A stretch of DNA of 64,000 nt from an uncultured Clostridia bacterium (lineage in GTDB: Bacteria > Bacillota > Clostridia > Oscillospirales > Acutalibacteraceae), in contig CANQGK010000004.1 of NCBI GenBank assembly GCA_947623175.1, positions 1-64,000 on the forward strand. The letters are read 5' to 3'. This document shows positions 1 to 7,790 of this stretch, in pieces. A program made the translations under genes and the position numbers. Numbering within the stretch: position 1 is the stretch's first letter; each line of letters begins with the position of its first letter. Below the pieces are notes generated by a model. The model was not told where the DNA came from and ran no database searches. It saw nothing but the letters and a program-made list of their open reading frames with translations.

Positions 1-7
1 TTGACGT

Positions 8-77
8 GCCGCCGCCCGCCAGAAAGCTGTATTGTTCCTACTAATTGGGGATAACACAGCTTATGGCGGGCGGCGGC
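8..77. repeat. Fold-back inverted repeat at the window start
   Basis: Fourteen bases at 8-21 (GCCGCCGCCCGCCA) are the exact reverse complement of 64-77. With a one-base slip the pairing continues inward (AAGCTGT at 24-30 against 56-62), leaving about 25 bases as the loop. The right arm is Maff2 coding sequence; the left arm is its mirror copy and interrupts the gene. Confidence 0.75.
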
Positions 78-131
78 GTTGCCCTGATCGGCATGGTGCT
101 TGTACCGCTTCTTTCCGGCTTGTTCAGCTAA
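45..131 (+). pseudogene. C-terminal end of a Maff2-family small membrane protein
   Basis: The frame ending at the TAA at 129-131 encodes a Gly-rich hydrophobic tail (GITQLMAGGG, then ALIGMVLVPLLSGLFS) typical of Maff2 proteins, which precede the VirB6-like gene in Tn1549-type elements. The same frame is closed by TAA at 42-44, and the bases before 48 do not resemble the family. What is left is therefore only the last 28 or so codons. The break coincides with a fold-back repeat, so this may be real truncation or an assembly edge. The family name is from memory of conserved gene order. Confidence 0.55.
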
Positions 132-203
132 TGCCCCAACCGAACACTACCCGCCGCGCTCTCCCGCACTTGCGGGAGGGCGCGGGAAAGGAGGGATTAA
201 CTT

Positions 204-1067
204 TTGATATGGCAGATGATTGAAGATTGGTTTCGCGGTATTCTGACAGACGGAATACTGTCTAACCTGTCCGGGCTGTTCGACAGCGTAAATACAGAGG
301 TTGGCGGCATTGCCGCCGAACTCGGCACAACTCCCGCAGGGTGGAACGCAGGCATTTTCAATATGATACGAACCCTTTCGGAAAACGTCATTGTTCCGAT
401 TGCGGGGGTTATCATTACCTTTGTTATGTGCTATGAGTTGATACAGCTTGTCATTGAGAAAAACAATATGCACGACTTTGACACATTCATTTTCTTTAAG
501 TGGATTTTCAAAACCTTTGTGGCTGTGCTGCTTGTAACGAATACATGGAATATCGTTATGGGCGTATTTGACATAACCCAAAGCGTCGTCAATCAAAGCG
601 CGGGTGTGATTATCAGAAATACGAGCATTGACATTGCAAGCGTTGTTACCGATATAGAAGCGAGGCTTGACGCTATGAATGTGGGCGCGTTGTTTGGGCT
701 ATGGTTTCAATCGCTTTTTGTGGGGCTTACCATGAAAGCCCTGTCTATCTGCATTATGCTTGTAGTCTACGGGCGCATGATTGAAATATACCTTGTAACG
801 AGCGTCGCGCCTATCCCTATGGCGACAATGGTAAATCACGAATGGGGCAACGTCGGGCAAAACTACTTGAAATCCCTGCTTGCACTCGGTTTTCAAGCCT
901 TTTTGATTATGGTTTGCGTGGGGATTTACGCGGTGTTGGTACAGACAATCGCGGTAACGGGCGATATATCCGGCGCAATCTGGACTTGCATGGGCTATAC
1001 CGTTCTCCTTTGTTTTACCCTCTTTAAGACGGGCAGCCTTGCAAAATCTATTTTCAGCGCACATTAA
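204..1067 (+). CDS. VirB6/TrbL-like conjugation channel membrane protein
   Basis: This 287-residue polytopic membrane protein has about six hydrophobic segments, starting near residues 65-85, and an internal conserved stretch (YLVTSVAPIPMATM) around residues 195-210. It matches the VirB6-like subunit that lies between Maff2 and PrgI in Tn1549-like ICEs. Its presumed role is in the inner-membrane pore of the mating apparatus. The start is TTG at 204, placed 9 bases after a strong GGAGG at about 190-194; an in-frame ATG at 216 is too far from that site. PrgI follows 11 bases downstream, so the two are co-transcribed. Confidence 0.8.
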   Translation: MIWQMIEDWFRGILTDGILSNLSGLFDSVNTEVGGIAAELGTTPAGWNAGIFNMIRTLSENVIVPIAGVIITFVMCYELIQLVIEKNNMHDFDTFIFFKWIFKTFVAVLLVTNTWNIVMGVFDITQSVVNQSAGVIIRNTSIDIASVVTDIEARLDAMNVGALFGLWFQSLFVGLTMKALSICIMLVVYGRMIEIYLVTSVAPIPMATMVNHEWGNVGQNYLKSLLALGFQAFLIMVCVGIYAVLVQTIAVTGDISGAIWTCMGYTVLLCFTLFKTGSLAKSIFSAH

Positions 1068-1078
1068 GGAGGTGGACT

Positions 1079-1471
1079 ATGGCGTATGTAACTGTCCCGA
1101 AGGACTTAACAAAAGTAAAAAGCAAGGTTATGTTTAACCTTACCAAACGGCAGCTTGTTTGTTTCGGCGCAGCGGTGGCAATCGGCTTACCGCTTTTCTT
1201 TTTGATAAAGGGCAGCGCAGGAACGCAGGCGGCGGCTTTGTGCATGGTACTTGCCATGCTACCTATGTTCTTATTTGCCATGTATGAAAAGAACGGGCAG
1301 CCGCTTGAAATTGTAATACGGCAATTTGTGGAGGTAAAGTTTTTACGCCCCAAAGAGCGACCTTATCAGACCAATAATTTTTACGCCGCCCTTGTGCGGC
1401 AGGAGCAATTCGATAAGGAGGTACGGGCGATTGTCAAAGGAAAAAAGAACAACCCAAAACGAAAAAAGTAA
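1079..1471 (+). CDS. PrgI family (VirB3-like) conjugation protein
   Basis: The 130-residue protein begins MAYVTVPKDLTKVKSKVMFN and has two adjacent hydrophobic segments at about residues 27-45 and 49-68, followed by a basic tail ending in KKNNPKRKK. This layout is the PrgI family, the counterpart of VirB3, a small inner-membrane partner of the VirB4 ATPase. A consensus AAGGAGG precedes the ATG. Its last 41 bases overlap the start of virB4 in another frame, as is usual for this pair, which implies translational coupling. Confidence 0.88.
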   Translation: MAYVTVPKDLTKVKSKVMFNLTKRQLVCFGAAVAIGLPLFFLIKGSAGTQAAALCMVLAMLPMFLFAMYEKNGQPLEIVIRQFVEVKFLRPKERPYQTNNFYAALVRQEQFDKEVRAIVKGKKNNPKRKK

Positions 1472-3827
1472 ACTCGGCAGGCAGAAAAAGAAACAGCTTA
1501 CCGACCTGATCCGAAAAACAAAGGGCGACGGAAAGCCCCATACGGCGCAGGACAGCATACCGTTTGAGCGAATGTATAAAGACGGGATTTGCCGCTTGGC
1601 GAATAATCGTTATTCAAAGTGTATTGCTTTTGAAGATATTAACTATCAGCTTGCGCAGCCGGACGACAAAACCGCCATCTTTGAAGCCCTTTGCGATATG
1701 TATAACTCTTTCGACGCTTCTATCAGCGTGCAGTTATCCCTTATCAGCCGTTATGCGAACAAAGAGGATTTCAAACAGACAATCACTATCGCACCGCAGG
1801 GCGACGACTTTGACGGTATCAGAGCCGAATATACCGAAATGCTGCAAAAACAGTTGGAGCGAGGAAATAACGGCTTAATCAAGACAAAGTTTCTTACATT
1901 TACCATCCATGCGGAAAATATCAGAACAGCGCGGGCGCGACTTGCGCGGATTGAAGCGGACACCCTAAACCATTTTAAGGTGATCGGCGCGGCGGCGCAG
2001 ACGCTTGACGGAAAACAGCGGCTTGAAGTGCTGCATGGGATTTTCCACCCGGACGGTGAACGCTTCCGTTTCGCGTGGGAGTGGCTGCCCGAAAGCGGTT
2101 TGTCAGTCAAGGATTTTATCGCCCCGTCCTCTTTCCGTTTTGGCGACGGGCGAATGTTTCAAATGGGCGGCAAATACGGCGCGGCGTCCTTTTTGCAGAT
2201 TGTTGCGCCGGAACTGTCCGACCGTATGCTTGCCGACTTCATGGAAGCGGAAAACGGAATTATCGTCAATCTTCACATTCAAAGTATCGACCATAACGAA
2301 GCAATCAAGACCATTAAGCGCAAGATTACCGATCTTGACCGAATGAAAATTGAGGAACAGAAAAAAGCAATCCGCAGCGGGTACGATATGGATATTATTC
2401 CGTCTGACCTTGCCACCTACGGCGGCGAAGCGAAAAACCTGTTACGGGATTTGCAGAGCCGCAACGAGCGTATGTTTCTTCTGACCCTGCTTGTGGTAAA
2501 CCTTGCGGACACAAAACAAAAACTTGACAACGATGTATTCAGTGCGGCGGGCGTAGCGCAGAAATATAACTGTGTGCTGACCCGCCTTGACTACCGGCAG
2601 GAACAAGGGCTGATGTCCTCTATTCCGCTTGGGGAAAACCTTATCAACATACAGCGGGGGCTGACGACGAGCAGCACCGCTATTTTTGTTCCCTTTACCG
2701 TTCAAGAACTGTTTCAAAGCGGCGAAGCGTTGTACTACGGCTTAAATGCTCTGTCAAACAATATGATACTTTGCGACCGAAAAAAGCTGAAAAATCCTAA
2801 CGGTTTGATACTCGGCACACCGGGCAGCGGCAAGAGTTTTTCAGCAAAACGCGAGATTACAAACGCTTTTTTGATTACAGCGGATGACGTTATCATTTGC
2901 GACCCCGAAGCGGAATATTACCCGCTTGTAAACCGTCTGAAAGGACAGGTTATCAAGGTGTCGCAGACAAGCACGCAGTACATTAACCCAATGGATATTA
3001 ACTTAAATTACAGCGAGGGAGATACGCCGATTGCACTCAAAAGCGATTTTATCCTTTCCCTATGCGAGTTAATCATGGGCGGCAAAACCGGTTTGGAGCC
3101 TGTCGAAAAGACGTTGATTGACCGCGCTGTTATCAGTGTGTACCGCAGCTACCTTGCAGACCCGAAGCCTGAAAATATGCCGATACTCGGAGACCTTTAC
3201 CATGAGATTAAGAAACAGCCGGAAAAGGAAGCGCAGCGGATAGCGGCGGCGTTGGAACTGTATGTAAACGGCAGCTTGAATGTCTTTAATCACAGAACAA
3301 ATGTAGATATTCATAACCGTCTTGTGTGCTTTGATATTAAGGAACTCGGCACGCAGCTTAAAAAAATCGGTATGCTCATTGTGCAGGATCAGGTGTGGAA
3401 CCGCGTTACGCTGAACCGCAGCGCGGGAAAATCCACCCGGTACTATATCGACGAGTTTCATTTGCTGCTCAAAGAGGAACAAACCGCCGCTTACAGCGTT
3501 GAGATTTGGAAGCGTTTCAGAAAATGGGGCGGTATTCCGACGGGGATTACCCAGAATGTCAAAGACCTGCTATCAAGCCGCGAAGTTTCCAACATTTTTG
3601 AAAACAGCGATTTTGTGTATATGCTCAATCAAGCGCAGGGCGACCGGGAAATCCTTGCAAAGCAGCTTAACATTTCTCAACAGCAGATGTCCTATGTAAC
3701 CCACTCCGACGCGGGCGAAGGGCTTATCTTCTTTGGAAACGTGGTATTGCCGTTTATTGACCGCTTCCCGACAGATACGGAACTCTATCGCGTGATGACG
3801 ACCAAACCCGGCGAGGTGTCGGCATGA
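1431..3827 (+). CDS. VirB4-like conjugative ATPase
   Basis: This is the ATPase that powers type IV secretion. A Walker A motif (GTPGSGKSF) lies near residue 461 and a Walker B motif (YYIDEFHLLL) near residue 673; the protein ends in the late AAA+ region typical of VirB4/TraE. I place the start at TTG 1431, 9 bases after AAGGAGG at 1415-1421, giving 798 residues. The frame is open back to a TTG at 1392, but that has no ribosome-binding site and lies deeper inside prgI. The stop overlaps the start of the methyltransferase gene by four bases. Function is certain at family level; the start is inferred. Confidence 0.93.
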   Translation: MSKEKRTTQNEKSKLGRQKKKQLTDLIRKTKGDGKPHTAQDSIPFERMYKDGICRLANNRYSKCIAFEDINYQLAQPDDKTAIFEALCDMYNSFDASISVQLSLISRYANKEDFKQTITIAPQGDDFDGIRAEYTEMLQKQLERGNNGLIKTKFLTFTIHAENIRTARARLARIEADTLNHFKVIGAAAQTLDGKQRLEVLHGIFHPDGERFRFAWEWLPESGLSVKDFIAPSSFRFGDGRMFQMGGKYGAASFLQIVAPELSDRMLADFMEAENGIIVNLHIQSIDHNEAIKTIKRKITDLDRMKIEEQKKAIRSGYDMDIIPSDLATYGGEAKNLLRDLQSRNERMFLLTLLVVNLADTKQKLDNDVFSAAGVAQKYNCVLTRLDYRQEQGLMSSIPLGENLINIQRGLTTSSTAIFVPFTVQELFQSGEALYYGLNALSNNMILCDRKKLKNPNGLILGTPGSGKSFSAKREITNAFLITADDVIICDPEAEYYPLVNRLKGQVIKVSQTSTQYINPMDINLNYSEGDTPIALKSDFILSLCELIMGGKTGLEPVEKTLIDRAVISVYRSYLADPKPENMPILGDLYHEIKKQPEKEAQRIAAALELYVNGSLNVFNHRTNVDIHNRLVCFDIKELGTQLKKIGMLIVQDQVWNRVTLNRSAGKSTRYYIDEFHLLLKEEQTAAYSVEIWKRFRKWGGIPTGITQNVKDLLSSREVSNIFENSDFVYMLNQAQGDREILAKQLNISQQQMSYVTHSDAGEGLIFFGNVVLPFIDRFPTDTELYRVMTTKPGEVSA

Positions 3828-4777
3828 CGGACGCGGGCGTTATCTATTGCGGCGACAGCTTGCAGGTGCTTCAAACTTTCCCCGAAAACAGCGTGGATTG
3901 TTGTGTAACGTCGCCGCCGTATTATGCCTTGCGGGACTACGGTGCAGACGGTCAGATTGGACGGGAAGCAACGCCGGAGGAATACATAGACCGCCTTGTT
4001 TCGGTATTCCATGAGGTTAAGCGTGTGCTTACGCCGCAGGGTACTTGTTGGGTGAATATCGCGGACACTTATTGCGGCACAGGCAGCAAAGCGGAACATT
4101 GCGACCCGAAAAATCCGAAAGGACGCAATGGGCAGCAAGTAGCGGTCAACCACCGCGTCCCCGGCTGCAAGCCGAAAGATTTAATCGGTATCCCGTGGCT
4201 GCTTGCCCTTGCCCTACGCGCCGACGGTTGGTATTTGCGCAGCTCTATCATTTGGCATAAGGCAAACCCAATGCCGGAAAGCGCAAGGGACAGACCGACG
4301 CGCTGCTATGAATATGTGTTTCTGCTGACAAAATCGAAGAAATACTACTACGATTGGCAGGCGGTAGCGGAACCCATAGCCCCGACAACCGCAGCGCGAA
4401 TGAAAGGCGGAAGAACGGAAAAAGGCAAATATGCGGCGGGTACGCCCGGACAGAATAAGCCGCAGAAAATCAATCAAGTCAGAGCAAAGGGTACATATAC
4501 CGACGAAATAATTTCACCTGTCCGAAGCCGCCGCGACGTTTGGCAGATCAATACTGTTTCTTATCGCGGCGGGCATTTTGCCGCCTTTCCGCCGAAATTG
4601 GCGGAAACGTGTATTTTGGCGGGCTGTCCTGTCGGCGGGACTGTGCTTGACCCCTTTTTAGGCAGCGGTACAACGGGCATGGTGGCAAAACAGCTTGGCC
4701 GCCGTTATATCGGCATTGAGTTAAATCCCGAATACTGCACCCTTGCAGAACGGAGGATTGGAGGTGAGAAAAATTGA
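3824..4777 (+). CDS. Orphan site-specific DNA methyltransferase (beta-class amino-MTase)
   Basis: The protein has 317 residues. The catalytic motif TSPPY (motif IV) comes first, near residues 29-33, and the S-adenosylmethionine-binding motif DPFLGSGTTG comes late, near residue 275. This permuted order defines beta-class N4-cytosine or N6-adenine methyltransferases. The region between them should hold target recognition. No restriction endonuclease gene adjoins it. It sits inside the transfer operon between virB4 and the cell-wall hydrolase, overlapping both neighbours, so it is expressed with conjugation genes. A likely role, by inference, is to mark element DNA against recipient restriction. 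The target sequence cannot be read from the protein. Confidence 0.9.
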   Translation: MTDAGVIYCGDSLQVLQTFPENSVDCCVTSPPYYALRDYGADGQIGREATPEEYIDRLVSVFHEVKRVLTPQGTCWVNIADTYCGTGSKAEHCDPKNPKGRNGQQVAVNHRVPGCKPKDLIGIPWLLALALRADGWYLRSSIIWHKANPMPESARDRPTRCYEYVFLLTKSKKYYYDWQAVAEPIAPTTAARMKGGRTEKGKYAAGTPGQNKPQKINQVRAKGTYTDEIISPVRSRRDVWQINTVSYRGGHFAAFPPKLAETCILAGCPVGGTVLDPFLGSGTTGMVAKQLGRRYIGIELNPEYCTLAERRIGGEKN

Positions 4778-6783
4778 GCAAAGAACTGAAAGCCCCGGAC
4801 AAGGTAACACAGAAAATGACCCGCGATGGGGCGGTTACGGAAAACCTTTCAACGGGCGAAGCGTCGCGTATCAGCGAAAGACCGCAGGAAGAAAACTACG
4901 CCGCCGAGCCCACCGTCACAGCGGAAAAGGCAGCGGAGCGTATAGATGCCGGAATTGCCCGCCGTAAATCCAAAAAAGCGGCGAAAAAGGCATATTCCAA
5001 AGCGCAGTCCCAAATCCATGTTTCCCGCTTACAGTTTTCCAAAGCAGAGCGGGAAACGCCGGAACTGCAAAAGGCAATTCAAAAATCCGACAAGGCGGCT
5101 GACCGTTTAGACGCAGCGCAGGCGGCTATCCCAAAACAGACAAAGGTTGTCAAAGAGCGCGTTTTTGACGAAGCCAAAGGCAAAGCAAAAACGCGCCTTG
5201 TCTTTGAAAAAACCGACAAGCCCCCGAACAGCAAATTGCGGCATAATCCTCTTTCCCGTCCGGCGCAGGAACTTGACAATGCCATACATGGGAAAATCTA
5301 TGATGTAGAAAAGGAAAATGTCGGCGTGGAAAGCGGACACAGGATAGAACTTGCGGGCGAAAAAGCAGGCGGCGCGATTGTTCGCATAACAAAGCGCGGT
5401 ATGCGCAGCCATAAGCTGAAACCCTATCGGGCAGCGGCAAAAGCCGAGCAGAAAGCCTTAAAAGCCAACGCCGATTATTTCTATCAAAAGGCATTGCATG
5501 ATAACCCCGCCCTTGCACAGTCTAACCCCTTATCCCGCTTTTTGCAAAAGCAGCGAATAAAACGACAGTACGCAAAGACGCTGAAAAAAGGAAAAACCGC
5601 AAAAAAGGCAGCGGAAAACACCGCGAAGGCGGCAAAGAAAACCGCCGAGGAAACAAGGAGAGCCGCGTCCTTTGCTGTCCGGCATTGGAAAGGCTGTCTG
5701 ATTGTCGCGGGGCTTGTCCTTGTGGTGTATATGATGTTCGGCGGGCTGTCCTCCTGCTCCCTGTTCGGCGGCAACAGCGGCGGCGGGCTAATCGCGTCGT
5801 CCTATCTCTCCAATGACGCAGATATTACGGGCGCGGAAGCCGCCTATACCGCTATGGAAGCGGACTTACAACGGAAGATTGACAATATCGAAAGTGAATA
5901 TCCCGGCTATGATGAATACCGGGTATCTGCCGACAAGATTGAACATGACCCTTATGTGTTAATTTCTATCCTGTCCGCTTGGCATGAGGGCATATTCACC
6001 CTATCCGAAGCGCAAAGCACCCTTGAAATGCTGTTTGAAAAGCAATACATTTTGACGATTACGGAGGAAACCGAGATACGCTATCGGACAGAAACAAGGA
6101 CGGGTACAACAAGCTACACCGACCCCGAAACGGGCGAAACCATTACGGAGGAATACGAATATGAAGTGGAAGTACCCTACGAATACTACATTTTGAATGT
6201 GGATTTGGAAAACTTCAACCTTTCCCATGTTCCCGTCTATATCATGGGCGAGGACGCTTTATCTCTGTACGCCATGTATATGTCAACGCTTGGAAACCGC
6301 CCCGACCTGTTTCCGTCGTCAAGCTATGTTTCAAAGTATGTTACCAACCCGCCCGCCGAATATAAAGTACCCGCCGCGCTGCTTCATTCTGATGAACAGT
6401 TTGCGCGGCTGATTGCGGAAGCGGAAAAGTATCTGAACTTCCCGTATGTGTGGGGCGGCAGCACCCCGGCGACCTCTTTTGATTGCAGCGGCTTTGTCAG
6501 CTATGTTTTAACGAACTCCGGGCTATACAATACGGGCAGGCTTGGGGCGCAGGGGCTTTACAACATTTCTTCCCGTGTTTCCACTCCGCGACCGGGCGAT
6601 TTGGTATTCTTTACGGGTACATACGATACGCCCGGTGTTTCTCATGTGGGGATTTATGTTGGCGAGGACGCAGCCGGAAACCCTGTCATGCTGCATTGCG
6701 GCGACCCTATTCAATATGCAAGGCTGAATACAAGCTATTGGCAATCTCATTTCTACGCCTACGGGCGGCTGAATTATAACTGA
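4774..6783 (+). CDS. Membrane-anchored NlpC/P60 (C40) cell-wall hydrolase of the conjugation machine
   Basis: The protein has 669 residues. About 300 N-terminal residues are highly charged, Lys/Ala/Glu rich and presumably cytoplasmic. One transmembrane helix follows at about 307-325, then an extracellular part. The C-terminal NlpC/P60 domain (from about 545) has the catalytic Cys in DCSGF (near 571), the His in SHVGIY (near 624) and a third polar site in LHCGDP. These enzymes cut peptidoglycan stem peptides to let the mating channel pass. The middle part (about 345-530) is where related ICE proteins carry a lysozyme-like domain; I see no clear catalytic motif there. The start is TTG at 4774 after GGAGGTGAG, overlapping the methyltransferase stop. 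Confidence 0.88.
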   Translation: MSKELKAPDKVTQKMTRDGAVTENLSTGEASRISERPQEENYAAEPTVTAEKAAERIDAGIARRKSKKAAKKAYSKAQSQIHVSRLQFSKAERETPELQKAIQKSDKAADRLDAAQAAIPKQTKVVKERVFDEAKGKAKTRLVFEKTDKPPNSKLRHNPLSRPAQELDNAIHGKIYDVEKENVGVESGHRIELAGEKAGGAIVRITKRGMRSHKLKPYRAAAKAEQKALKANADYFYQKALHDNPALAQSNPLSRFLQKQRIKRQYAKTLKKGKTAKKAAENTAKAAKKTAEETRRAASFAVRHWKGCLIVAGLVLVVYMMFGGLSSCSLFGGNSGGGLIASSYLSNDADITGAEAAYTAMEADLQRKIDNIESEYPGYDEYRVSADKIEHDPYVLISILSAWHEGIFTLSEAQSTLEMLFEKQYILTITEETEIRYRTETRTGTTSYTDPETGETITEEYEYEVEVPYEYYILNVDLENFNLSHVPVYIMGEDALSLYAMYMSTLGNRPDLFPSSSYVSKYVTNPPAEYKVPAALLHSDEQFARLIAEAEKYLNFPYVWGGSTPATSFDCSGFVSYVLTNSGLYNTGRLGAQGLYNISSRVSTPRPGDLVFFTGTYDTPGVSHVGIYVGEDAAGNPVMLHCGDPIQYARLNTSYWQSHFYAYGRLNYN

Positions 6784-6805
6784 TTTTGAAAGGAGTTTAA
6801 GAACT

Positions 6806-7072
6806 ATGACGAACACCAAACTTGACCGTATCGAACGGGACATTGAGAAAACAAGGGCAAAAATCCTTGAACAGCAAAACAGGCTGAAAGCCCTTGAAGC
6901 ACAGAAAACCGAAGAAGAAAACGCGCAGATCGTACAAATGGTAAAGGCAGTACATCTTGACGGGGCGCAGCTTGCCGCGTTCCTTACCGCTTATGCTAAC
7001 GGCGAAATCGTCTTGCCGCAGCCGGACGCAGCGTACCCTATTGAACAGGAGGACAGCAAAGATGAAGAATAA
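6806..7072 (+). CDS. DUF4315 family protein
   Basis: This 88-residue soluble protein has a coiled-coil N-terminal half (residues 5-45, heptads rich in Lys, Glu and Gln) and an acidic end. It matches the DUF4315 family, found between the NlpC/P60 hydrolase and the DUF4366 protein in Tn1549-like elements. A GAAAGGAG sequence precedes the ATG. Its last 11 bases overlap the next gene. The molecular role is unknown; position suggests an accessory of the mating apparatus. Confidence 0.8.
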   Translation: MTNTKLDRIERDIEKTRAKILEQQNRLKALEAQKTEEENAQIVQMVKAVHLDGAQLAAFLTAYANGEIVLPQPDAAYPIEQEDSKDEE

Positions 7073-7790
7073 AAAGCTATTTTGCACGTTTACCGTTTTG
7101 CTTGCCGCACTGGTTGTCATGTGCGGCTTTTCTGTTACCGCTTATGCGGGCGGCGAACCGGAAAGCGAAGAACCGCCCGTACCTGTAACAAAAACCGAAC
7201 CCGAGGAAACGACGGGCGGCTATGAGCCGCAGTCCCTAACGCCGGAGGGCAATATGAGCCTTGTGGACGACATAGAGGGCGAAGCGTCCGGCGATAAGCA
7301 GTTTATTACCGTCGTTTCCAAAAACGGCAACTATTTTTACATTATCATTGACCGCGCCACAGACGGGGAAAATACCGTACATTTTCTAAATCAAGTGGAC
7401 GAAGCCGACCTTTTACAGCTTATGGAGGACGGGCAAATTGAAAAAGTCCCCGCTGTTTGCAGTTGCAGCGATAAATGCGCACCCGGAAGCGTCAACACCG
7501 ATTGTCCTGTTTGCAGCGCCAACATGAGCGAGTGCAGCGGCAAAGAAGCCGCGCCGGAGCCGGAACAGACCGACAAGCCGGAAAAAGAGAAAAGCGGCGG
7601 CGCGGGCGCTATTCTCCTTGTGGTACTGCTGCTCGCGGCAGCGGGCGGCGGCGCATTTTACTATTTTAAGATTATGAAGCCGAAGCGCGACGCGGCAAAA
7701 GGCGGCACAAGCCTTGACGATCTCGATTTTGACGAGGAAACCGAAGAAACGGAAACAGACGACACCGAACAGGAGGACGAGGACGAATGA
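7062..7790 (+). CDS. DUF4366 (CD1107-type) surface membrane protein
   Basis: The protein has 242 residues, with a signal peptide (residues 1-28, ending at about AYA), an extracellular domain and a cluster of Cys in CSCSDKC and CPVCSANMSEC. A transmembrane helix follows at about residues 181-200 (AILLVVLLLAAAGGGAFYYF), then a very acidic cytoplasmic tail. This is the DUF4366 family of ICE-encoded proteins. The ATG at 7062 has CAGGAGGA at 7046-7053; the frame is open further upstream but that stretch lies within the DUF4315 gene and lacks a start signal. The Cys pairs suggest metal binding or disulfides. Its stop overlaps the topoisomerase start by four bases. Confidence 0.85.
   Translation: MKNKKLFCTFTVLLAALVVMCGFSVTAYAGGEPESEEPPVPVTKTEPEETTGGYEPQSLTPEGNMSLVDDIEGEASGDKQFITVVSKNGNYFYIIIDRATDGENTVHFLNQVDEADLLQLMEDGQIEKVPAVCSCSDKCAPGSVNTDCPVCSANMSECSGKEAAPEPEQTDKPEKEKSGGAGAILLVVLLLAAAGGGAFYYFKIMKPKRDAAKGGTSLDDLDFDEETEETETDDTEQEDEDE

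Noticed and set aside
1392-1430. Upstream extension of virB4 to the TTG at 1392
   Set aside because: No ribosome-binding site there; the strong AAGGAGG at 1415-1421 is correctly spaced only for TTG 1431.
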